Below are positions 11,287-21,700 of a DNA stretch of 64,000 bases, in pieces (position 1 is the first letter of the stretch; each line of letters opens with the position of its first letter). The notes beneath the pieces were generated by a model, which worked only from the letters and a program-made list of their open reading frames with translations, did no database searches and was not told where the DNA came from. This stretch comes from Lineus longissimus (lineage: Eukaryota > Nemertea > Pilidiophora > Heteronemertea > Lineidae). Made by a program: the position numbers and the translations under genes. The stretch covers positions 7,951,001-8,015,000 of the forward strand of contig NC_088308.1 in the NCBI RefSeq assembly GCF_910592395.1. Reading direction: 5' to 3'.

Positions 11287-13776
11287 ATGTCAACGGGTAT
11301 GACATTTGGTCAAAGGAGGTTCAATCCAACACCTCCAGAGAAAGGGAGCTTTCCTTTGGATCACGAAGGTAACGTTTTTATCGCTTCCGACAATCGAAAT
11401 TCATTGTGCATAGGGCTTTAGCATGCTTTCTGTCCCTGTATCCAGTCTATTTCCGGACACCTGAATTACACCTTTGTTGCCATGTTACTTTCAATGTTTT
11501 CTCGTGTAATTTGCATAAAAGGTTTGGTGTCTTTGGCGAGTTGGTAAATGATCTCTCAGCTCTGGATTCAGAATAGTAAGTTGACGTTGGGGTAGGACTA
11601 GGTCTTGTACCTACCAGTAGGCCTACCACTGCCATACCACACTACCAGTTCCTTTTTATTACTCTACGGTAACTCATCTACATGGTTCATTCTTCCAGGT
11701 GAATGCAAAGGGTTCATGATTAAGTATTTGCAATGCCTGCGAAAGAAAGACTTTGAAAACGCAACGTGTCGGCAAGAGTCCAAGGATTATTTACAGTGTC
11801 GGATGGAACAGTAAGTCATATCCAGCTATGTATGATAATGTTCACTTAAATTAGCTGGAGTGACCCAATGAACACACATCCATGACTTGATAATCCTAGA
11901 ATTGGTCCACCAGGCAACTTCCGACAATCCAAATATATAGCAAGTTTTCTACAGCTCAGTAAAATTTGTTCTCTGTACCACTACCAGTCATAGTGTCACA
12001 TGTATGAGAAAAAGGCACTCTGGGTTTTGGTTATTTCACACAGAACTCAACCTCATGTTTCAAAATGTTGGACAGGAATGGGAACTTTGAAGGAAACCGT
12101 GGTGATTTTCTAGCCATTTTTAGCTCACCTCTTGGCAGAGGTGAGCTTATCCCATACCGTGGCGTCCGTCGTCCGTCGTCGTCGTCGTCGTCGTCCGTCG
12201 TCCGTTAGCAGGGCACGTTTCGTAACTGTTAGAGCTATTGAGTTGAAACTTGGTACACATGTACCCTTAGGTAATGACACCTTGGAGACCAAGTTTCGGT
12301 CCGATTCGTTTCATGGTTTGGCCACCAGGGGGCCAAACGTTAAAAGTGAAAATATGCAATATCTCCATTAATAGTAGTCGGGAAATTTTGAAAAAAATAT
12401 GGTAGGTACTTCTAGCAAAGGTGCATCATATATCCTCCGGGTTTTTGATTTGCCCTCCTTTTCAAGGTCACAGAGGTCAAATAGTGTAAATTGGCCGTTA
12501 GGATGTAACGATGGCACGTTTCTAAACTGCAATGACTATTGATCCCAAATTTGGTACACATTTACCCCTTAGTCAGGTAATCTCAGGGACCGAAGTTTGG
12601 TCCAATATGATTCACCACTTGACCACCAGGGGGCAAAATACAAAAACCTTAAAAATTTGATTATTCCTTAACTTCTTGCCCGATTGCCACCAATTTGATA
12701 TCATGGGTACATCTAACCGCCATACAATATATGTTACACAGGTTTTTAATTTGACCTTCTTGTCAAGGTCACAGAGGTCAAATGGCGTAAATTGGCCGTC
12801 AGGCCGTAACTTTGGCACGTTTCTTAACTGCAATGACTATTGATCACAAATTAAGTACACATGTACCCCTTGGTCAGGTGGTCTCAGGTACCGAAGTTTG
12901 GTGCGATTTGATTTGCCGTTTGGCCTCCAGGGAGGGGGCCAAATCCTACATTCTTCAAAATGCCATTATTCCTAGTATTACTTGCCTGATTGGCACCAAT
13001 TTTATATCATAGGTACATCTAATTCTAACAACCATTCAATGTGTCACCCGGGTCTTCTTTGATTTGACCTACTTTTCAAGGTCACAGAGGTCGAATGTAC
13101 TGTAAATTGGCCATTTTGGGGAAATTGTAATTGCTTGGACCTACATCAAACCTAACACTACATGACACAATACCATGCTCTTTATCCATCTTTCCTCCAC
13201 ATGAGGTGAGCACAATGGCCCTGGCCATTTTTAGTTTTTTTGCATGCGGTGCCACCACACATGAAATGGAATTTATAACTCCTGTTTGTGCTGTATAACC
13301 TCTCAATTAAGGCCACCCTTTGGATTGACAAATACTATTCTTAAAAAAGAGGTGTTCTGATTACAGAGGTCAAATCAAATAGAAGTTAAAATTTTAGGAC
13401 AAAATTAGTGTCCTGGCAACAGAGGTTTCAGAAAAAAGAAGGTTCCACTGTACTTGTAAGTTGTATGTTTTAGAGTTACAGTAGAACCTATCTACTCAGG
13501 ACACCCTCGGGATGTACTAGTGCTGTCCTTAATAGAGAAGTGTCTTGATTAGAGAAGTCAAATTGAATGGAAACCCCCAGTTTGGGACCAAAACTAGTGT
13601 CCTTAATAGAGAGGGGTCCGCTATGGGATCTCCCACTGCATTTTAATGAATTTTTGCTGTGCTAGTTTAACCTGATGTACATACATTTTTTTGATTGCAG
13701 CAAGCTTATGGCTAAAGAGGAATGGAAAAAACTTGGATATGAAGACATAGAGAAGAAGAGTGAAAAGAATACGTGA
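11287..13776 (+). CDS. COX19: Cytochrome c oxidase assembly factor COX19
   Basis: There are three exons: 11287-11368, 11699-11810 and 13701-13776. All have GT-AG junctions and matching phases, and together they encode 89 residues plus a stop, close to the usual ~90. The N-terminus has the family hallmark [12 protein letters not shown]. Exon 2 holds the twin CX9C pair: C-x9-C starting in [13 protein letters not shown] and again in [11 protein letters not shown]. Exon 3 gives a KLM...WKKLGY tail, as in other COX19 proteins. The family acts in the mitochondrial intermembrane space in copper delivery and redox handling for cytochrome c oxidase assembly. The second intron carries a full ~1.1-kb mobile repeat. 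It is transcribed divergently from the zinc-knuckle gene. Confidence 0.96.
12118..13240 (+). mobile_element. ~1.1-kb non-autonomous repeat, copy A
   Basis: This copy lies in COX19 intron 2. It begins with a perfect hairpin: AGCTCACCTC, a 6-base loop, then GAGGTGAGCT. A (GTC)n tract follows, then blocks sharing phrases such as TTTGGTACACA and CCACCAGGGGG. It ends in AATGGCCCTGGCCATT, a second short palindrome. The phrase GCCATTTTTAG occurs at both edges and may be a target-site duplication. There is no coding capacity. A near-identical copy in the opposite orientation lies at 15996-17150, which shows this is a mobile repeat. Confidence 0.88.
13290..13640. repeat. Dispersed repeat with TATTAAGGACAC motif, second copy
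   Basis: This diverged copy is in the opposite orientation to the repeat at 1495-1700, with the phrases GTCCTTAATAGAGA, TTTGGGACCAAAAC and GTCAAATTGAATGG. It ends about 60 bp before the acceptor of the last COX19 exon. No coding function is seen. Confidence 0.6.
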
Positions 13777-14589
13777 ATAGAATAGAATGGGGAAGCAGAC
13801 TTTTGGTGAATCCATGCACAGCCAGTTGTGTACTTTTTTAGGCTCGTACAGACATTGTAACGACAGCACCAACAGCTGCGTGGAGTTATGTGTGTCCTCT
13901 AGTAATGTTAGTACCAAGTGACGTCGCAAAACATCATGCGGGATGTGTCCATGCAATGTCCTAACAGTGCCAGCAAATGATGTAAATTGATGGTATGGAT
14001 CTCGTGAGATATGATCGGTGTTGATGTCGTTGTTTCATTTTGTTAGTTGTTTTTCTCTACTCGTGACACAAGTGACTGTACGGTGTCCCCTTGCGGCTTT
14101 ATGGGGTAACTACTCAATTGGTGGCAATGCACTGAAAATCTGAACAATATCAAGTGCAGTATTGTCTGACCAATTTTGGGGACGTTAAGTTCCCAGATAT
14201 GATTTAAAATGAACCTTTGTATTGTAAATAGGTTCGTCAAAATTCAGTGAATGTCGAGGACACATTGAAATGATATGTAATGCTTTCTTGTTTGCATCGC
14301 CCCTGCTCAGTATTCGTGAATCAGGATGAAGAAGCAGGCTGCTGGACATGTTCCATGGAATTGTTCCATCCCCTGGGATTGGCAAATTTTCATGAGCAAA
14401 AAGTTTATGCATCAGTAGTCATAGTCTGTTGTTTTTGAAACGCAATTATATTTGTATATTTTGTATATGTGTGTATGTGGTAATATAAAATGTGAATATT
14501 TCTAATGAAATTATTTTCTTCTTAGTTCTTTATTTTTTTACAAGTAACTTACATTTTCAAAATATAGGATGATTGTCCTGGTCTCAAGA
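13777..14589. other. COX19 3' flank
   Basis: This is the probable 3' UTR and downstream sequence of COX19. No second gene is recognisable. A variant poly(A)-type hexamer (ATAAAA) occurs near 14483, but the site of cleavage cannot be fixed from sequence alone. Confidence 0.4.
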
Positions 14590-15640
14590 CCCAAGTCCAG
14601 ATTGGTTATGACCGAAGACACCAGTCCGGACTGGAGGATCTGAATGTGACTGGAGATGGTGATAAAAGCCACAGGCCAATCTGATTTATTTGATTAAAGA
14701 CACTCGTTCTGGCTGTTGGTATCAACCCAACTGGAGACACTGGTGGCCACAAACTAGTCTTATTGTGATTGAAGACACTGATCCTGACTGGAATTGTCGA
14801 ATGCGACTGGAGACACTGGTGCCTCAGACTTAACTTGATTGTGACTGAAGACAACAGTTCTGACTGAAGTTGTCAAATGTAACTGGAGACTTGGGTAGCC
14901 ACAGACTAACTTGATTGAGACTGAAGACTATAGTCTGATTGTGATTGAAGGCACTGGTCCTGACTGGTGTTACTGAATCTGACTTGAGACACTGGTTGCA
15001 ATGGACTAGCTTGGTTGTGATTGAAGGAACTGGTCCTGACTGGTGTCACCGAATCCCGGGTGATTGGAGACACTGGTTGTCATAGACTAGCTTGATTGTG
15101 ATTGAAGATACTGGTCCTGACTGGTGTCACCGAATCTGACTGGAGACACTGGTTGCCATAGACTAGCTTGATTGTGATTGAAGACACTGGTCCTGACTGG
15201 TGTCACCGAATCTGACTGGAGACACTGGTTGTCATAGACTAGCTTGATTGTGATTGAAGACACTGGTCCTGACTGGTGTCACCGAATCTGACTGGAGACA
15301 CTGGTTGCCATAGACTAGCTTGATTGTGATTGAAGACACTGGTCCTGACTGGTGTCACCGAATCCCGGCTGATTGGAGACACTGGTTGTCATAGACTAGC
15401 TTAATTGTGATTGAAGTCACTGGTCCTGACTGGTGTCACCGAATCCCGGCTGATTGGAGACACTGGTTGTCATAGACTAGCTTAATTGTGATTGAAGACA
15501 CTGGTCCTGACTGGTGTCACCGAATCCCGGCTGATTGGAGACACTGGTTGTCATAGACCAGCTTGATTGTGATTGAAGACACTGGTCCTGACAGGAGACA
15601 CTGGAGGCCGCATACTGTGGACTGATTGTGAACGAAGACT
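14590..15640. repeat. 76-81-bp minisatellite
   Basis: The phrase CTGGTCCTGACTGGTGT recurs at 14953, 15030, 15111, 15187, 15263, 15339, 15420 and 15501. Spacings are 76-77 or 81 bp depending on whether the unit contains an extra CCCGG block. The left part (14590-14950) is more degenerate. The array ends near 15640. It contains no supported gene. Confidence 0.95.
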
Positions 15641-15995
15641 CCCATCCTGACACCAGTTATCAAATGCGACCTCTAGCTCTTTCTTCTAAATTTCAAACGT
15701 TTCTGGGGGAGCACACTCCTGTTTTGATGCTTAGATGCTTGGAAATAAATCGCATTAATAAGTCATGTGATCCTAAAATCAAAGTAAAATTAAAGTAAGG
15801 CAGGACTGCTTGTGGTAAATAAATTGTAAAATATCTTTATAATTTAACATACATGCTTGTACATGGTAATATATAAGGAAATATTTGGGCTAAAATTACT
15901 TATCAAGAGAAATTACCCTGCCACTTATCATTCCTTTGAAGTAATGAGTTTTTGATATGGGACTCGTGCAAATAACATCAGCATAATATTCTAAA

Positions 15996-17035
15996 AATGA
16001 AATGGCCAGGGCCATTGTGCTCACCTCATGTGGAGGAAAGATGGATAAAGAGCATGGTCTTGTGTCATGTAGTGTTAGGTTTGATGTAGGTCCAAGCAAT
16101 TACAATTTTCCCAAAATGGCCAATTTACAGTACATTCGACCTCTGTGACCTTGAAAAGTAGGTCAAATCAAAGAAGACCCGGGTGACACATTGAATGGTT
16201 GTTAGAATTAGATGTACCTATGATATAAAATTGGTGCCAATCGGGCAAGTCATTACTAGGAATAATGGCATTTTGAAGAATTTAGGATTTGGCCCCCTCC
16301 CTGGAGGCCAAACGGCAAATCAGATCGCACCAAACTTCGGTACCTGAGATCACCTGACCAAGGGGTACATGTGTACTTAATTTGTGATCAATAGTCATTG
16401 CAGTTAAGAAACGTGCCATAGTTACGGCCTGACGGCGAATTTACGCCATTTGACCTCTGTGACCTTGACAAGAAGGTCAAATTAAAAACCTGTGTGACAT
16501 ATACTGTATGGTGGTTAGATGTACCCATGATATCAAATTGGTGGCAATCGGGCAAGAAGTTAAGGAATAATCACATTTTTAAGGTTTTTGGATTTTGCCC
16601 CCTGGTGGTCAAGTGGTGAATCATATTGGACCAAACTTTGGTCCCTGAGATCACCTGACTAAGGGGTAAATGTGTACCAAATTTGGTATCAATAGTCATT
16701 GCAGTTTAGAAACGTGCCATCGTTACATCCTAACGGCTAATTTACACCATTTGACCTCTGTGACCTTGAAAAGGAGGTCAAATCAAAAACCCGGAGGATA
16801 TATGATGCACCTTTGCTAGAAGTACCTACCATATTTTTTTCAAAATTTCCCGACTACTATTAAGGGAGATATTGCATATTTTCACTTTTAACGTTTGGCC
16901 CCCTGGTGGCCAAACCATGAAACGAATCGGACCGAAACTTAGTCTCCCAGGTGTCATTACATAAGGGTACATGTGTACCAAGTTTCAACTCAATAGCTCT
17001 AACAGTTACGAAACGTGCCCTGCTAACGGACGACG

Positions 17036-17094
<59 letters not shown>

Positions 17095-17150
17095 ACGACG
17101 GACGCCACGGTATGGGATAAGCTCACCTCTGCTAAGAGGTGAGCTAACAA
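15996..17150 (-). mobile_element. ~1.1-kb non-autonomous repeat, copy B
   Basis: This is a reverse-orientation, near-identical copy of the element at 12118-13240. It starts (plus strand) with AATGGCCAGGGCCATT and ends with the hairpin CTCACCTCTGCTAAGAGGTGAG. Its (GAC)n tract at about 17036-17100 is much longer than in copy A. The Arg-rich open frames over this tract are artefacts of the trinucleotide repeat. The high similarity implies fairly recent insertion of at least one copy. Confidence 0.9.
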
Positions 17151-18127
17151 TATCCATATCGTTGGCAGTACAAAATCTGAGAGAGTAATATCACCGTTAA
17201 CCAGTCAAGCAATTAGGATCTCCGTTTGCGAGTTGTCGCCAATTGAATCGACTGCGCGCGCCGCTCATGCCGAAGTCGTGTCCGCTGTAACTGGACGAAC
17301 GAGTTGCTCGCTACTCGTATAAGTCAAATACATGTAGTGTCCTTGCGCAAAAATGCACATGCGCATTCCCTTGTTTATTTCGTTGCTGGGAACTCCCAAT
17401 AAGCTCTATGTCAATTGGTTTAACACCATCGGCAGCTTTTATACCTCTCTAACCTATATTTGGTAATACTTAGCGAGATATTGCACATTTTTTTACACAT
17501 TGTGTGAATGCGGTACATTCGATCACGTGCTAGTCTAGATGTGCCTGCTAGATCAAAAAGCTATTTCCGTGAAACTGCCCCGATCTAGCTACGCCATGGT
17601 ATGTCTATGGCGTCGTCAAATCGGAGAGTTTCGAGGGGGGATGTCGCCCGAATTGGCGAAAACTTGTCGTTTGGGGTCCTTGCCCCTTGAATCGTCGCAA
17701 AAACTCCTGAAGATGATTCGACAACATTTTTCACAGTGGGTCGGAATTTTCACTTGCGTCATACTAAAATCAGATCTTTGCCTTTACCCGATAAATTACA
17801 GTTCAGATCTCTGGGCATCGACCTAGGCCTATGTCCTGGGAATCATGCTCTGGCAGATCTCGGACTAATTCGACATTCTGTTTCGGGATAGTCATATTCA
17901 AAACTTCGTGCCTCAGCTTCCAGTAATGCTTGGCGCGACTCAGCGTCGTCCTGCAAGGTAAAAGATTGATCAGTGACTGCTATGCGTTAAGGGCCCAAAT
18001 CGGACCCGGGGAGAACCTCTTGATGTTTATTGGCCTATTTCTGAACCGCATTCTGTCTCGTATCAAAGTGTTTGCTATCAGCTTTCACAAAAACCAAAGC
18101 TTGAGAACCTCGTCAAGATGCAGGAAA
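17151..18127. other. Intergenic sequence
   Basis: No exon of a known family is visible. Open frames at 17539-17826 and 17930-18133 have no recognisable domain or splice context. The right part may belong to the outer, weakly matching arm of the inverted repeat centred near 18350. Confidence 0.4.
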
Positions 18128-18572
18128 GCCTGAGCTGTATAATTAATAGATTTCTCGATATGCAGGAGTACCAAGCATTGTGTTGAACTCAATTTTACCC
18201 ACGCCCAGTTAGTTTTTTTTCTCCATATCCCTTCCGAATCCCCCACCTTGATCACCAACAATATGACATCACTAAAGAGAGAGGCGTCGTGGTCGCGTCG
18301 CGTCGTGATGTCAGAATGACATCATGCACAATGGTCTGCTCACTATATGGGCCATCGTTAATAAATGGTCATTCTGAAAACAGCAAATTTTTCTTTGAAG
18401 GGCGACGTCCCTGTTAATTTGTGATGTCTAAAACGACCAGTGAGACCAGGATGAGCAGGATCGGGAATTTGGAGAAATGGGTAAAAAAAGTAGCACGGCG
18501 CGGGTTAAGATTGAGTTCAACAAATGTTCTTGGTACTCAGGTCCGGTGAATTTGTACTACACAGCTCACGCA
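18128..18572. repeat. Long imperfect inverted repeat (foldback)
   Basis: The left arm at about 18128-18245 (with GAGTACCAAG, then GTTGAACTCAATTTTACCC) is matched by the reverse complement of the right arm at about 18455-18572 (GAGTACCAAG, then GTTGAACTCAATCTTAACCC). Each arm is at least 110 bp, with a ~210-bp spacer containing repeated TGACATCA-type words. There is no coding content. It resembles a MITE or foldback element and lies just past the 3' end of the kinase-like gene. Confidence 0.75.
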
Positions 18573-18735
18573 ATTTTAATTCAAGAGCGTCCTCGGAATG
18601 ACACTTTTTGTAAGTGATGGACACCATATCCCAGGTAAGATTCCGAGCTTCAGGGCCTTTTACTCGGCATCAAGCGAGCTTATGTAATATGAACGAGGGG
18701 AGAAGCATACAACTGACCTTGGTATTCGAGGATGT

Positions 18736-21700
18736 CTAGGTAAAGCAATGGATTGGACCTATAAACATCATAAAAAGGAAGTTGATCACCCACCAATATA
18801 GCTCGTTCACCAACCGTGTGTTTTCGTCCTCATCCCCAACACCTCGCATAGGTTGATTGGTCACCCAGTTCAGCGCGAACATGATTTGCCAGTGGAACAC
18901 AAACTGCAAGAGAAAATTGCTTTTGTCGGAGTCTGAGTATGTTGAGTTCGGCTATCTGTCCCGGGTTTGTCCAATGAAAAAATTTCAAGGTAGAGGTGTA
19001 TTGTCTGTCAAAAACGGCAAGTCTTCCCAGTGTCGGCACGGCAGTGGCGTGTAACGACCACCAGGCGCATAGCCTTAAACAATCAAATTTGAACAGAATT
19101 TCGCTCACCAGCATCGCCGTCCGTACATGTCGATACCAGAGCTGTATCGTGTCCCCATCTGCTCTGATGGAGCCGTCCACATGTTGTCGTTCCTCAAGAT
19201 AGACACGGATAACTTCTAGAATAAACTCATCTGACGGTAGACGGTCCTCAATGTCGACGTGGATGCCTAAGGAGAGTTGAAACATAAGGTACACATCTCC
19301 AGTGAAAGATCCAGGCTTTCCTCCGGGTCGCGGTAGGGGTGGTTTGGGGACAGCAATAAAATTTCCTGGTCAACTGACTTAAAATTCCCCCTTTTGGCTT
19401 TTTGAGGAGGGTTCGACCATCCCTTAGGAGCAAACACCGAGATTGCATTCATTTAAGGAAGTGACTACTTGGCAAGCCCGGTGTAATGTTTTTGAGTGTT
19501 TCTATTTTTGAGTGTTTCCCCTCATTGTTTGGGAACGCTAAAATATAGATTGACAAATTTTTCTGTGTTTCCCCCTATTGAAAAGTCATGGTCTCTCTAG
19601 CTGCCTATTGTTTGGAAACACTGACACATGGGAAACAACCACAGATGTTACACCGGCTTACCAAACAGCGACTTTTTCTTGTCCTGAATGGAGAGCCGAA
19701 CTCATTAATATTAAAGTAAAGTCTCCAGCTCGCCAAACAGGGTCGATTTTTTACCTGTTTGGCAAGCCCGGCTGGCCGAACAGGGTGGCTTTTTAGTGCT
19801 GTTTGGCAAGCGGCTCTCCGCACAGGACAAAAAAGATGCCTGTTCGGCGAGCGGCTTGCCAAATAGACCCGGCCTTCATTTAAACCACTTTCACATTGCT
19901 CTAAACTATAAAGCATTGCAGTTCGCAGCGATTTAAATCCTTCGCTTGCGGAGCGCTTAGATTCGCCACTTCATATTGGAAAAAGCGAGGGGAAAGTACA
20001 TCAATGATAAGACTGCTACATTGTACATACTGCAAGTGACGAGATAGATGTGCCTCGCCAATTCGAATGCAGCGTAATTGAACCCGGCTGTCTCGTAGTC
20101 GACGAATGCGACGGTATCCGTCGTCTCATTGAAGATGATGTTGGTAGGATTGACATCACCATGGCAGAAGACAAGGGGAAGGTTGAGACTTGTACACCGA
20201 TTGATTAATACACTGAGCTCTTCTTCTAAAGTGTCCTTGAAGTTTGGACCAATTGCATCTTGTAGCCTGTATAAAAAGATGACACGTATGTACGTTCTAC
20301 AATATGAAGGCCTCTTGTAGCCAAAACTTGCATCATTTCTAAAAAGAAATATGATTTTTTTAACTCTCCCATTCGACACTTTTTTATTCAATTAGTAGGC
20401 AGAAGACCACGTTTCGTATCTATCTCTGAAATCTTCAGCGTTGCCGTATTCACTAATAGTGAACCAGTCATAGATGAACATACGCCGACCCGGTTAATGC
20501 GCATCAAGAAAATGGTGAAATTATATATTTATATCAGATTGAGGGAAAGACTTGGCCTCACTATGAGGTGATGGCAGTAAAGATCTACCAAGTTACCTTT
20601 CTCGATCGAGACCATCGGGCACTTCCTCCCCTAACGAATCGAGAAGAAATCTGCACTGGACAATGACAGCAGGGGATTCTTCAAACCCCATCTCTCTTGC
20701 CAGGACCGACGTTCTATTGCTGTGATACTTCGCAAGTTCCTTCATGTTCGTTCTGAAAGCAGGAAAAGCAATGACAGACAATCAGAGCCTTCTTGTTTAA
20801 CATTGCTAGCGTACTGAAAGAAACTTATACTATGAAGAAGGAATGCTTGTAAGATCGTGACGCTAATCACATTCTGTTCTAAGCAGTCCAGACGATACAT
20901 GCACCGCTCTAACTAAATACACTTTCTACATGGCTATTTCCGTGGCAGTGGAGAATAGAAGAAGTTACAGTTTGAAAGTTACATTATTTCACACTAATAT
21001 GAGTTTCAAACTGCAACTTCTGCTATATTAGAACCAATATTACTGGTATGTCACATATTAATAACTTATATACTAGTATGTGACATACTAGTGACATAAA
21101 ATTCCAAACATAAACTTCCTAACACTGGTCGATCAGTGACCCGTGACCGATGTCGGGACAAAAGTCTTCATGATTGTGACACCAAAGACACTACCAGTGG
21201 GACACACGAAGAAGCCAAACAATTCAACATCTGCAAATATATTTGTAGGCCTGACATTTTGTTGGTCAACGAAGAATTACTTGAGAAACATGTACCGATC
21301 ACACTCCGTAGTTCGTGTCAAACGTTTTAAATATCACAGGCCTAGTTTGTGGTGGACTTTGAGAGATTAGAACAACCGAGCACAGGGCTGACTCTGTCGT
21401 TACATGTACTTGCCTAATAAAAGGATCGTCTGAGGACTTGTAGTAAGCATCGAACCAGGTGTATTGCCTGCCCGGTATGTACTCCATGCAGATACCATTC
21501 CTGAAGATGCCTAGTAATGGTGGACTGACTCCTATTGACCTGAAGACTTGGTAAACCTTTAGTTCCTCAACTCTGTAGCAAAGAAAGAAGGCAGCATGAG
21601 GAAACAGGTTTTCGTTCCAAGATTATTATTAGTATTCAGTTCCGATATCAGTCATACGGCGGATGCGGCTCTTTGCCCAACTCCTTTATATGGGGTCGGC

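Noticed and set aside
16860-17150. Arginine-run proteins on both strands
   Set aside because: Produced by the (GAC)n tract inside a mobile repeat.
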